From: Fusobacterium sp. | GTDB taxonomy: Bacteria > Fusobacteriota > Fusobacteriia > Fusobacteriales > Fusobacteriaceae | Assembly (NCBI GenBank): GCA_018457305.1 | Contig: JAGYHM010000046.1 | Location: 1-9,340 of the forward strand | Direction: 5' to 3' | Length of the DNA stretch: 9,340 bases | Program-made: the position numbers and the translations under genes | Shown: in pieces, positions 1-7,200 of the stretch | Layout: the number at the start of each line of letters is the position of its first letter | How positions within the stretch are numbered: the stretch's first letter is position 1 | Notes under the pieces: generated by a model | What the model was told of the DNA's origin: nothing | What the model saw: only the letters and a program-made list of their open reading frames with translations | Databases searched by the model: none

Positions 1-538
1 TTGGTCTTACAAATCTATCTTCATAGCTCATCTTAAATGCTTTATATAATTTTTCTGGATCAGATATACTTGCTTGTACTGATAAATCAATTAAAATTGA
101 TTGCATATCTTTTGTTGAAATTTCAAGTGATTTTGTATTTTTTTCTGCAGATGAATTATCAAATATTTTTCCAAAATAATAAGTTTTTTCTCTGATTTCC
201 ATTAAATCTTTTCTTTCTATCACTGGAATTTTAAAATGTAAACCCGCTTCTTCTATTGATGCAACTTTCCCAAATTTTGAAATAATTGCAACCTCTCCTG
301 TATTTACTGTATAAAAACTTCCTAATGCTATAATTCCTACAACTAAAATTACTGCAACCGCTCCAATTATTTTTCCTAATTTAATATTATCCATTTTTAT
401 TTTCCCCCATTCCTCATTAACATCTTTAACAACTTTTTCTCTTCTGCTTCCGTTTGAATAATTTTTTCTTGAACGAATTATTGAACTTGCAAAAATTAAA
501 ATCATTGCATAAACAAAAATTTTTAAAATTACTATCAT
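1..538 (-). CDS. SPFH/band-7 (prohibitin/HflC-like) membrane protein, 3' end cut by window edge
   Basis: Translation gives 179 codons before the window ends, so the C-terminus is missing. Two hydrophobic segments are visible, at residues 3-21 and about 55-75. An SPFH-type start follows: VNTGEVAIISKFGKV (78-92), AGLHFKIPVIE (98-108), then a STKDMQSILIDLSVQ strand pattern (141-155). Known family members are membrane-anchored scaffold or protease-regulating proteins such as HflC and prohibitins; the substrate here cannot be told. I chose the ATG at 538 because CTCCTT at 550-555 (AAGGAG on the minus strand) precedes it. The ATG at 394 (residue 49), preceded by GGGGGAAAATAAAA, is a serious alternative and would give the usual single N-terminal anchor. 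The gene lies 46 bp downstream of mnmG with no obvious terminator between, so cotranscription is possible. Family call is good; start is uncertain. Confidence 0.8.
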   Translation of the reverse strand, partial: MIVILKIFVYAMILIFASSIIRSRKNYSNGSRREKVVKDVNEEWGKIKMDNIKLGKIIGAVAVILVVGIIALGSFYTVNTGEVAIISKFGKVASIEEAGLHFKIPVIERKDLMEIREKTYYFGKIFDNSSAEKNTKSLEISTKDMQSILIDLSVQASISDPEKLYKAFKMSYEDRFVRP

Positions 539-584
539 AATTTTTTTAACTCCTTTTTTTATTTTTGTTAATATAACTTTTTAT

Positions 585-2510
585 TTATTTCATATTTATA
601 TGAGCAATAATAAGAGTAATATCATTTGATGTAACCCCACTAATTCTTGTAGCCTCACCAATAGATAAAGGTCTAATCTCTTCTAGTCCAGATTTTGCAA
701 TATTAGAAATCCCTTTTACCTCACTATAATTTATATTTTTAGGTATATACATATTTTCTAATTTTTTAAATTTTTCTATTTGTTTATTTTCTCTTTCAAT
801 AAAAATTTCATATTTAATCATAGTCTCAATTTGATTTTTAACAAAATTTTCATAATTAGGTAAGTCTAAAAATTCTTTTAAATTATCATAAGAAACATCT
901 TTTATTTTTAAAATTTCGTTTGCCTTAATTCCTTTTGTAAATCTTTCACTAAGTCCTAAACTTTCTAAAAAATTATTTGCATCATTCATACCAACAGAAA
1001 TATTTTTTAAATTATTTATCTCCATATACACATTTTCAATAGATTTTTCCAAATAATTTAATTTCTCTTTATCTATAATTCCAATCTCTTTTGATTTTTC
1101 AAATAATCTCATAAAAGCATTATCATATCTTAAAGTAATTCTATATTCTGCTCTTGATGGTAAAACTCTGTATGGCTCTGGTGTTTTTTTGTGAATTAAA
1201 TCATCAATTAAAACTCCTATATATGCTTCGCTTCTATCTATAATTATTGGCTCTTGATTTTTTATTTTTCTTCCAGCATTCACCCCCGAAATAAATCCTT
1301 GTGCTGCCGCTTCTTCATAACCAGATGTTCCATTTATTTGCCCAGCAAAAAATAAACCAGAAACTTTTTTATTTTCTAAACTTGGATATAATTGTTGAGC
1401 AGGTGCATAATCATATTCAACAGCATAACCATGTCTCATTATTTTTGCATTTTCTAAACCTTTTATTGTTTGTAATATTTTTTCTTGAGCAAAAGCTGGC
1501 ATAGCAGTCGTCAAACCATTTACATAAATTTCATCTGAATCTTTAGATTCAAGTTCTAAAAATATTTGATGTTTCATTTTATCTGGAAAATTTAAAACTT
1601 TTCTATCTATTGAAGGACAATGTCTTGGCCCGTGAGTTCCAATAATTCCACTAACTATTGGAGAAAATTCTAATAATTCTTTCACAATCTCAATTGTTTT
1701 TTTAGATGTAAAAGTTAGCCAAGTTGGAACTGTTGGATTTTCTACTTTTTTAGTAAAAACTGAAAAATATCTTGGATTTTTTTCTCCCTTTAATTCTTGT
1801 AATTCAGAAAAATCAATAGTTTTTTTATCTATTCTTGGAGGAGTTGCAGTTTGATATCTTTCAATTTTTATTCCTAAATTTCTAAGTGAATCAGATAATT
1901 TTTCTGCAGAAACTTCTCCTTGTCTTCCTGCTGAATAAGAAATATCTCCTATTACAACTTTTCCCTTTAAAAATGTTCCTGTTGCTAAAACAATGGCTTT
2001 TGCTTTATAAGTAATTCCTAATTTGGTTTTTATTCCAATAACTTTTTTTTCATAAGAAATATTTTTATTATTGTTTATATAACTATTTTCTAAATCATTT
2101 TTTACTTTTTCTTTTGAAATTTTTTCTGTTAAAATTTCTTCTGCACAATCTTGAATTAAAAATATATTTTTTTCTGCTTCAAGTTTTTCTCTCATTTTTA
2201 TTCTGTATAAATATTTATCTGCTTGACCTCTTGTTATTCTTGCAGCTGGCCCCTTACTGCTATTCAAATCTTTTAGTTGAAGATTAAATTCATCTGTATG
2301 TTTTCCCATTTCTCCACCTAAAACATCTATTTCAGTCACTAAATTACTTTTTCCTGGTCCACCTATTGAGGGATTACAAGACATCATTGAAATTTTATCT
2401 AAATATAAAGTCATAAGTGCAGTTTTATTTCCAAGTCTTGCACTAGCAAGAGCTGCTTCAACTCCTGCATGTCCTGCTCCCACAACTATAACATCAAATT
2501 CTTTGTTCAT
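585..2510 (-). CDS. mnmG: MnmG (GidA), tRNA uridine-34 5-carboxymethylaminomethyl modification enzyme, FAD-binding subunit
   Basis: This 641-residue protein is the FAD/NADH-dependent subunit of the MnmE-MnmG complex, which installs the cmnm5 group on wobble uridine 34 of certain tRNAs in the cytoplasm. The dinucleotide-binding GAGHAG is at residues 11-16, the conserved cysteine in SCNPSIGG is C45, and LNSSKGPAARITRGQADK spans 82-99. GTFLKGKV is at 178-185 and the second conserved cysteine is C298 in GTHGPRHCPS. The C-terminal helical domain that docks on MnmE and tRNA ends in GVTSNDITLIIAHI. The protein is slightly longer than usual (about 625-630) because of a lysine/asparagine-rich insertion around 131-153. 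AGAGG precedes the ATG. A promoter lies immediately upstream, so it is probably transcribed apart from mnmE despite their partnership. Identity is secure. Confidence 0.98.
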   Translation of the reverse strand: MNKEFDVIVVGAGHAGVEAALASARLGNKTALMTLYLDKISMMSCNPSIGGPGKSNLVTEIDVLGGEMGKHTDEFNLQLKDLNSSKGPAARITRGQADKYLYRIKMREKLEAEKNIFLIQDCAEEILTEKISKEKVKNDLENSYINNNKNISYEKKVIGIKTKLGITYKAKAIVLATGTFLKGKVVIGDISYSAGRQGEVSAEKLSDSLRNLGIKIERYQTATPPRIDKKTIDFSELQELKGEKNPRYFSVFTKKVENPTVPTWLTFTSKKTIEIVKELLEFSPIVSGIIGTHGPRHCPSIDRKVLNFPDKMKHQIFLELESKDSDEIYVNGLTTAMPAFAQEKILQTIKGLENAKIMRHGYAVEYDYAPAQQLYPSLENKKVSGLFFAGQINGTSGYEEAAAQGFISGVNAGRKIKNQEPIIIDRSEAYIGVLIDDLIHKKTPEPYRVLPSRAEYRITLRYDNAFMRLFEKSKEIGIIDKEKLNYLEKSIENVYMEINNLKNISVGMNDANNFLESLGLSERFTKGIKANEILKIKDVSYDNLKEFLDLPNYENFVKNQIETMIKYEIFIERENKQIEKFKKLENMYIPKNINYSEVKGISNIAKSGLEEIRPLSIGEATRISGVTSNDITLIIAHINMK

Positions 2511-2573
2511 TTTATTTTTTTCCTCTCTAATTATAAATTATTTTTTAATTTCATATTTTTATTTAGCTTAATT

Positions 2574-2582
2574 ATTATATCA
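2574..2582 (-). promoter_or_regulatory. Extended -10 promoter for mnmG
   Basis: On the minus strand the sequence reads TGATATAAT, a perfect extended -10 (TGn-TATAAT), about 64 bp upstream of the mnmG ATG. No good -35 hexamer is seen at 16-18 bp, which fits an extended -10 promoter. It lies just downstream of the presumed terminator of the toxin gene, so mnmG can start its own transcript. Confidence 0.65.
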
Positions 2583-2600
2583 CAAAAAATAAAGACAGAT

Positions 2601-2630
2601 AAATAAAAATAGAGAGAATTAAATCTCTCC
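2601..2630 (-). terminator. Weak intrinsic terminator after the zeta-type toxin gene
   Basis: Minus-strand RNA would form a 6-bp stem, GAGAGA (2629-2624) with TCTCTC (2617-2612), around a 6-nt loop, followed by TATTTTTATTT. It sits 30-60 bp past the toxin stop codon and before the mnmG promoter. The stem is short, so termination is probably partial. Confidence 0.5.
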
Positions 2631-2631
2631 G

Positions 2632-2653
2632 AAAAAATATTTTTGTTTATATA
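2632..2653. repeat. 22-bp direct repeat, copy 1 (mnmG side of the toxin cassette)
   Basis: These 22 bases (six A, then TATTTTTGTTTATATA) occur again without mismatch at 3806-3827 in the same orientation. Copy 1 lies 9 bp beyond the toxin stop codon. The inner AAAAATATTTTT is self-complementary and low in complexity, but GTTTATATA extends the match well beyond that core. Confidence 0.75.
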
Positions 2654-2662
2654 ACTAAAAAT

Positions 2663-3478
2663 TTATAATTTTTTTAATACTTTATTTTTTATATTTTCAA
2701 TAAATTTTATCTTCTCTTTTGAGGCTTTTCTATTTTTCATAGATAATAAAACTTTTGTATAATTTTCATCTAAAAACTGAATCTCTTCTTTTGTCAAATC
2801 TCTTTCAAAAAATTTATCAAAACTTTCACAAGGACTAATATTAGGACTTACTTTTTGTGAATAAATATTATTTCCCTCTCTATCAAAAATTTCAATATTA
2901 TCAAATATATTTTTTCTATATATGTAATCTAAATTTTTAGCAATATTTTCTACAACTTTATTATGATGCTCTATTGGAGTTTCTCTTCCAATAGTTCCTC
3001 TTTCTAGCATTTTTTCATATCTTTGAAATGTTCCTAACAATGAAAATTCTGGTCTTACTTGAACTATATTTAAATTTACTTTATAATTCTTATTCTTTAA
3101 AATTTCACAAGTTTTTAATGGAACTTCCACTGTTCTTAAAGTTCCTTCTATAACTAAATTATAACCTTCATCACTTACTTTTTTTATTAATGCTTCTGTA
3201 ATTTTTCCACTAAAATATTGAGTATGAAAAATATAATCATCTCCATATTTTTCTTTTAATTTTTTATAATGTGGATGTGCTTTTCTAAATTCATCACCAT
3301 TTATAATAATAACTTCTTTATCTTTTTTTATTAAAGCTGTCAAACCACTTTTTCCTGCTCCAGGTTGTCCACCTAAAATAAATGCTTCTTTATTCTTACT
3401 CTTTTTTACATTTTGAGTTAAATCTAAATAAATATCTTCAAAAATTTCTTCAAATTCTTCATCAGTATAATTTTTCAT
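2663..3478 (-). CDS. Zeta/PezT-family toxin (predicted UDP-N-acetylglucosamine kinase)
   Basis: This 271-residue protein matches zeta/PezT toxins, P-loop kinases known to phosphorylate UDP-GlcNAc and so block the first step of peptidoglycan synthesis. The Walker A motif GGQPGAGKS is at residues 36-44 (K43) and GDEFRKAHPHY is at 61-71, with D62 in the catalytic-base position. IEGTLRT spans 110-116. The two arginines expected to contact phosphate are probably R153 (in FQRYE) and R165 (GRETPIEHH). All key residues are present, so the toxin looks intact. Length lies between PezT (about 253) and zeta (about 287). The start follows the partner gene by 15 bp, and its only ribosome site, AGGTG, overlaps that gene's stop codon, which suggests translational coupling. 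Base use resembles the neighbours. Substrate is inferred from the family; some relatives may use other sugars. Confidence 0.9.
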   Translation of the reverse strand: MKNYTDEEFEEIFEDIYLDLTQNVKKSKNKEAFILGGQPGAGKSGLTALIKKDKEVIIINGDEFRKAHPHYKKLKEKYGDDYIFHTQYFSGKITEALIKKVSDEGYNLVIEGTLRTVEVPLKTCEILKNKNYKVNLNIVQVRPEFSLLGTFQRYEKMLERGTIGRETPIEHHNKVVENIAKNLDYIYRKNIFDNIEIFDREGNNIYSQKVSPNISPCESFDKFFERDLTKEEIQFLDENYTKVLLSMKNRKASKEKIKFIENIKNKVLKKL

Positions 3479-3493
3479 TTTATCACTTTACAC

Positions 3494-3748
3494 CTAATTT
3501 AATTTATTTAAAATTTCTATAGCTAAATCCAATTTTCCGTTTGTTTTTTCCAAAATCATTAAATCAGAATATTCAGGATTAAAAATATTTCTATATATTT
3601 CTCCTATACTTTCTTTTAATAAAATTATGGGATTATTTTTATCTTTTGAAATATTTTTTTCTTTTATATATCTATTAAAATCAGCCAGTATTCCAGCAGT
3701 TTTTTCTCTTAATACTTCTCTTTCTAAAGTAATTTGATATTTACTCAT
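3494..3748 (-). CDS. Small protein upstream of zeta-type toxin, putative antitoxin of unrecognised family
   Basis: I do not recognise this 84-residue protein by sequence. It is the first gene of a two-gene unit, ends 15 bp before the toxin start, and has its own ribosome site (AAGGAAG, 8 nt before the ATG) and an extended -10 promoter. Size and gene order match epsilon antitoxins (about 90 residues), which bind zeta and block its nucleotide site. It is much shorter than PezA (about 158 residues, with an N-terminal helix-turn-helix), and no such DNA-binding domain is evident. It looks mainly helical and charged: an N-terminal amphipathic stretch (residues 1-32), a lysine/asparagine-rich middle, then two further helices ending in LDLAIEILNKLN. 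The antitoxin role is inferred from position and size only. Confidence 0.7.
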   Translation of the reverse strand: MSKYQITLEREVLREKTAGILADFNRYIKEKNISKDKNNPIILLKESIGEIYRNIFNPEYSDLMILEKTNGKLDLAIEILNKLN

Positions 3749-3795
3749 ATTTAAAACTTCCTTTCTTACTTTTATTTAAAATTAAAATTTTTATT

Positions 3796-3804
3796 ATTAT
3801 ATCA
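3796..3804 (-). promoter_or_regulatory. Extended -10 promoter for the toxin/antitoxin pair
   Basis: The minus strand reads TGATATAAT about 48 bp upstream of the small gene's ATG. No clear -35 is visible. The surrounding 21 bases (a T, ATTTTTT, one variable base, TGATATAATAAT) match the mnmG promoter region with one mismatch. It lies between mnmE and the cassette, so the pair need not depend on mnmE transcription. Confidence 0.6.
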
Positions 3805-3805
3805 T

Positions 3806-3827
3806 AAAAAATATTTTTGTTTATATA
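3806..3827. repeat. 22-bp direct repeat, copy 2 (mnmE side of the toxin cassette)
   Basis: Identical in sequence and orientation to 2632-2653. It lies 17 bp beyond the mnmE stop codon and abuts the extended -10 promoter of the cassette. The two copies enclose both toxin-module genes and nothing else. Confidence 0.75.
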
Positions 3828-3844
3828 CATATAAAATTATTTTT

Positions 3845-5236
3845 TTATTTCCCCACACAGAAATTACTAAAAATATGGTCAAGTAAATCTTCACTTGAAA
3901 TTTCTCCTGTAACTTCTCCTAATGTATCAAGTGCATCTTTAATATCAACTGCCATTAAATCCATAGGTAAACCTAAACTTATTGTTTCTAAAATATTATC
4001 TAAGGCTTGTTTTGTTTTTTCAAGAGCAGACTTATGTCTAACATTAGTTAAAATAAATTTTTGTGATGAAGCATCTACATTTTCATCTATAATAAATTTA
4101 TAAATTTTATTTTCTAATTCTTCTATTCCCATTTTAGAAAGAGCAGAAATTTCTATCCAATTTTTTATCTTATCTAATTTTTCAATATTTATATTAGTTT
4201 TTATATCACTTTTATTTAAAATTCCAATTACTTTTTCATTGTTAATTGAATTATAAATTTCAAAATCTTCTTCTTCAAGTTCTCTTGACATATCAACTAC
4301 ATATAAAATTAAATCTGCTTTATTTATTAAATCTTTAGATTTATTTACACCAATATTTTCAACTATATCATCAGTTTTTCTTATTCCAGCAGTATCTACA
4401 AGTAAAAGTGGAATACCATTTATATTTATAACCTCTTCAATAATATCTCTCGTTGTTCCTGCAACGTGAGTAACAATTGCTCTTTCTTCTCTCAAAAGAG
4501 AATTTAATATACTTGATTTTCCCACATTAGGTTTACCAATGATTGCAGTTTTAATTCCATCTTTAATCATTTTTCCCTTATCATAAGATAAAACTAAATC
4601 TTTTATTTCTTCTTCTGCTCTTTTTATATTTTCAACTAAATTACTTGGAATAGGGTCATCAATTCCCTCTTCTGGATAATCTAAAACAACATTGATATGT
4701 GCTGCTAAATCTAAAATAGATTTTTTTATTACAGAAATTTTATCTTTTAAATCTCCTCTCAATTGATTTAAAGATAGAGATAAAGATTTTTCTGTTTTTC
4801 CATGAATAATATCTATCACAGCTTCTGCTTGTGTTAAATCAATTCTTCCGTTTAAAAATGCTCGTTTAGTAAATTCTCCAATTTCAGCAATTCTTGCACC
4901 ATTTTTTAAAACTATTTCCAATATTTTTTCTGTAATTAAAAATCCACCGTGACAATTTATTTCAACAATATCTTCTCTTGTGTATGTGTTTGGTGCTTTC
5001 ATAACACTAACTAAAACTTCATCTATTATTTTTTTTTCACTTTGATTTTCATTATTCTTATTATCAATAATATGACCATAATTTATGCTATAACTTTTTA
5101 AATCCTCAACTTTTTTATTTTTAGGTTGAAAAATTTTTTCAAGTATATCGAGAGCTTCTGTTCCAGAAATTCTTACTATACTTATTCCTCCTTCTCCTCT
5201 TGGAGTGGAAATTGCAGCAATAGTATCTAATAACAT
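3845..5236 (-). CDS. mnmE: MnmE (TrmE/ThdF), tRNA modification GTPase
   Basis: MnmE is the GTPase partner of MnmG in making cmnm5U34 in tRNA. The protein is 463 residues from the chosen start, close to the usual 450-460. The tetrahydrofolate-binding N-terminal domain begins [25 protein letters not shown]. The G domain has GKPNVGKS (about 234-241), TTRD (261-264), DTAG (281-284) and NKSD (341-344), and the protein ends in FCVGK with the conserved C-terminal cysteine (C460). The reading frame extends 9 codons further to an ATG at 5263. I prefer 5236 because AGGTGA lies just upstream, the family homology begins there, and the 5263 ATG has no ribosome site. It follows jag by 135 bp containing a strong hairpin. 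All motifs are intact. Confidence 0.97.
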   Translation of the reverse strand: MLLDTIAAISTPRGEGGISIVRISGTEALDILEKIFQPKNKKVEDLKSYSINYGHIIDNKNNENQSEKKIIDEVLVSVMKAPNTYTREDIVEINCHGGFLITEKILEIVLKNGARIAEIGEFTKRAFLNGRIDLTQAEAVIDIIHGKTEKSLSLSLNQLRGDLKDKISVIKKSILDLAAHINVVLDYPEEGIDDPIPSNLVENIKRAEEEIKDLVLSYDKGKMIKDGIKTAIIGKPNVGKSSILNSLLREERAIVTHVAGTTRDIIEEVININGIPLLLVDTAGIRKTDDIVENIGVNKSKDLINKADLILYVVDMSRELEEEDFEIYNSINNEKVIGILNKSDIKTNINIEKLDKIKNWIEISALSKMGIEELENKIYKFIIDENVDASSQKFILTNVRHKSALEKTKQALDNILETISLGLPMDLMAVDIKDALDTLGEVTGEISSEDLLDHIFSNFCVGK

Positions 5237-5240
5237 TTTT

Positions 5241-5246
5241 TCACCT
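5241..5246 (-). promoter_or_regulatory. Ribosome binding site deciding the mnmE start
   Basis: The minus strand reads AGGTGA four bases before the ATG at 5236. The upstream in-frame ATG at 5263 has no purine-rich site, so translation most likely starts at 5236, where conserved MnmE sequence begins. Confidence 0.65.
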
Positions 5247-5308
5247 ACTTTTCTTATTTTCATTATTCATCATATACACTTTAAAATAAATTTTTGTTTT
5301 ATTAATAT

Positions 5309-5349
5309 AAAGGGAAACAGTTTTGCTCAGCAAAGTGCAGTTTCCCTTT
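5309..5349. terminator. Strong hairpin between jag and mnmE, probable (bidirectional) terminator
   Basis: AAAGGGAAAC (5309-5318) pairs perfectly with GTTTCCCTTT (5340-5349). Inside the loop, TTTGC (5322-5326) pairs with GCAAA (5330-5334) around TCA, giving a nested hairpin. Minus-strand readout is followed by TTTATATTAAT, so it would end or attenuate the yidD-yidC-jag transcript. Plus-strand readout has a better T tract (six T), though no plus-strand gene precedes it. It shares AAGGGAAACA with the element at 7119-7190. Confidence 0.7.
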
Positions 5350-5371
5350 TTTATTTTATAATTTTATTTTT

Positions 5372-6190
5372 TTATCTTTTTTTCTTTATAACTATATATC
5401 TTTTTGGTTCTCTTCCTTCACTAAAAGTGTCTAGCCCTTGATATTTTCCAACAACTTCGTGAATTATTTTTCTTTCTCTTGCTGGCATAGCATTAAGTCT
5501 AACAGTTTTATTAGTTTTTATAACTTTTTCTGCCATTCTTTTTCCTAAAACTCTTAAAGTTTCATATCTTTTTTCTTTAAAGTTTTCAACATCCACTTCT
5601 ATTCTATAAGATTTTAACATTGAATTTAAAATTGATTCAAAGCTATTTAAAGTTTTTCCTTTTTGTCCAATTATAATTGCATTATCTTTTCCTACTAAAT
5701 TAACTAAATAATTTTTTTCTTTTATTTTTTTTACTTCAATTTCTAATTCTAAATTCATTTTTGTAATTAAATTTTTAACTACTTCTAAAATTTCACTTTT
5801 AACTTTTTCTTCATCTTCTTTATTAGAAATTTTTTCTTTTGCAAGTTCTTTTTTAGTTTCAGTTTTATTTGTTTCTTTCACTTCAACATTTTCTTTTGTT
5901 TCTACTGTTTTAATTTTTTTACTTATGTTTTTTTCTTCTTGTTTTTTTTCAATCTTAACTTCTTTTTTAATTTCTTTCTTTACTTCTTTTACTATTTCTC
6001 TTTTTACTAAACTAGCTTCATAAACTCCATTTTCAGTTCCTAAAAGTCCAAAAAATTTCTTTTTAGGTTTTATTTTTTCCACTAATCTTATTTCATAATT
6101 TTTATCTTCCAAATCAATATCTAAAATTTTTGAAGCTCTTTCCAAAGCTTTTTCTTTATCAATAGCTTTTATCTCTATTGTTTTTTCCAT
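5372..6190 (-). CDS. jag: Jag/KhpB-type RNA-binding protein (Jag_N, KH-II and R3H domains)
   Basis: This 272-residue cytoplasmic RNA-binding protein is encoded next to yidC, as in many bacteria. Relatives (KhpB/EloR/Jag) work with KhpA in RNA binding and in control of cell elongation and division in Gram-positives. The Jag_N domain covers residues 1-60, with KKKFFGLLG at 43-51. A lysine/glutamate-rich linker runs from about 63 to 130 and looks disordered or coiled. The KH-II domain contains IIGQKGKTL (173-181). The R3H domain runs from about 210 to 268, with ARERKIIHEVV (237-247; R240 and H244 as the R3H-type residues) and FSEGREPKRYIVI at the end. The start has AAGGAAG upstream inside the yidC 3' end. 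The gap to yidC is 1 bp, so the two genes are certainly cotranscribed. Confidence 0.95.
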   Translation of the reverse strand: MEKTIEIKAIDKEKALERASKILDIDLEDKNYEIRLVEKIKPKKKFFGLLGTENGVYEASLVKREIVKEVKKEIKKEVKIEKKQEEKNISKKIKTVETKENVEVKETNKTETKKELAKEKISNKEDEEKVKSEILEVVKNLITKMNLELEIEVKKIKEKNYLVNLVGKDNAIIIGQKGKTLNSFESILNSMLKSYRIEVDVENFKEKRYETLRVLGKRMAEKVIKTNKTVRLNAMPARERKIIHEVVGKYQGLDTFSEGREPKRYIVIKKKR

Positions 6191-6191
6191 A

Positions 6192-6809
6192 CTAATCTCT
6201 TCCTTTCATTATAAAATATTGTTGAATAATTGTAAATACACTTGAAGCTACCCAATATACTTGCAATCCTGCTGGCATTCTATAAGAAATTACTATCATC
6301 ATAATCGGAAACATATACATCATATTTTTCATTTGCGGATTATCTGAAGTTCCAGAAATTTTTTGTTGTAAAAACGAAACAGCTCCATTTACTAATGGTA
6401 AAATATAATATGGATCAGGTTCTGCTAATCTAAGCCATAAAAAAGTTGAATCTGCAGGTATGATTCCATTTCTTAAAACATTAAATAAAGCAATTAAAAT
6501 TGGTAATTGAATTAACAAAGGTAAACATCCACCAGCTGGATTAACTTTATTTTCTTTATATAATTCCATAGTTTTTATATTTAATGTTTGTTTATCATTT
6601 GCATATTTTTCTTTTAATTCTTTTAATTTTGGTTGTAATTTTTTCATTGCTCTCATAGATTTATCTTGTTTTAAAGTTAAAGGCAATGATAAAACTTTTA
6701 TTATTATTGTTACTATGATTATGGATAAACCAAAATTTCCTACTACACTATCTACTGATTTTAATAAATTTGATATTACACTCAATAATAAATTCCAAAT
6801 ATAACTCAT
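6192..6809 (-). CDS. yidC: YidC/Oxa1-family membrane protein insertase (short form)
   Basis: This 205-residue protein inserts and folds proteins in the inner membrane, alone or with SecYEG. Only the conserved Oxa1 core is present: there is no large periplasmic P1 domain as in proteobacterial YidC, and no lipobox signal is evident. The first core helix is at about 27-46, followed by the charged cytoplasmic hairpin region (47-88). [20 protein letters not shown] (90-109) follows, then the [21 protein letters not shown]-terminal helix. The position normally occupied by the groove arginine in the first core helix (pattern VTxxIRxxxLPL) is lysine here, K38. GGAGG lies 4 nt before the ATG. The start overlaps the yidD stop by 4 bp (ATGA) and the stop lies 1 bp from jag. 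Confidence 0.95.
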   Translation of the reverse strand: MSYIWNLLLSVISNLLKSVDSVVGNFGLSIIIVTIIIKVLSLPLTLKQDKSMRAMKKLQPKLKELKEKYANDKQTLNIKTMELYKENKVNPAGGCLPLLIQLPILIALFNVLRNGIIPADSTFLWLRLAEPDPYYILPLVNGAVSFLQQKISGTSDNPQMKNMMYMFPIMMIVISYRMPAGLQVYWVASSVFTIIQQYFIMKGRD

Positions 6810-7045
6810 TTTTCCTCCACATTTTTTTTATTTTTATTAGGAATAGGGTCATAACCACCTTCATTAAAGGGATGACATTTTAAAATTCTTTTTATTCCTA
6901 AGTAAATTCCTTTTATTGTTCCAAATTTTTCAACTGCTTGATAAGTATAAGTTGAACAAGTTGGATAAAATCTACAATTTCTTTTAGTAAAAATAGAAAT
7001 ATATTTTTGATAAAATTTTATTAGCAATAAAATTATTTTTTTCAT
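6806..7045 (-). CDS. yidD: YidD, membrane protein insertion efficiency factor
   Basis: YidD is a small membrane-associated protein that helps YidC-dependent insertion. This 79-residue version has the family hallmarks: an N-terminal hydrophobic/amphipathic segment ([17 protein letters not shown]), [19 protein letters not shown] (residues 24-42) with its two cysteines, KRILKCHPF (52-60) and GGYDPIP (63-69). AAGGAAATATT precedes the ATG. It overlaps yidC by 4 bp, the classic arrangement. It is separated from rnpA by 155 bp containing the structured element at 7119-7190, so its expression may be set by readthrough of that element. I found no convincing promoter of its own. Confidence 0.95.
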   Translation of the reverse strand: MKKIILLLIKFYQKYISIFTKRNCRFYPTCSTYTYQAVEKFGTIKGIYLGIKRILKCHPFNEGGYDPIPNKNKKNVEEK

Positions 7046-7118
7046 AATATTTCCTTTTTTTTATTTTAAATATAAATTTATTTTATGACTTTTATCTTCA
7101 ATAATTTTAAAAATAATT

Positions 7119-7190
7119 TGGGGTTTGGGGCGTTAGCCCCAAGCCTCGCAGAGAAGGGAAACAATGAGTAAAGCTAACGCTGTCTCCCAC
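7119..7190. repeat. GC-rich structured intergenic element between rnpA and yidD
   Basis: This 70-bp stretch is far richer in G/C than its surroundings. It holds a 12-bp hairpin (7120-7131 with 7136-7147, loop GTTA, including two G-T wobbles when read as plus-strand RNA). A second, longer stem-loop follows: GGGAAAC (7156-7162) opposite GTCTCCC (7182-7188), which pairs better as minus-strand RNA. GCGTTAGC (7130-7137) is also the exact complement of GCTAACGC (7173-7180), so the two halves can pair with each other instead. It may act as a terminator or attenuator after rnpA, or be a dispersed palindromic repeat. It shares AAGGGAAACA and the T-flanked inverted-repeat layout with 5309-5349. Confidence 0.6.
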
Positions 7191-7200
7191 TTTTTAAAAA

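Noticed and set aside
1301..1504. Plus-strand open frame of 67 codons
   Set aside because: It lies antisense inside mnmG, has no ribosome site, and its translation mirrors the mnmG codon pattern.
5205..5441. Plus-strand open frame of 78 codons spanning the mnmE-jag gap
   Set aside because: It overlaps both gene ends and the terminator hairpin, is made of phenylalanine/isoleucine runs from AT-rich sequence, and has no ribosome site.
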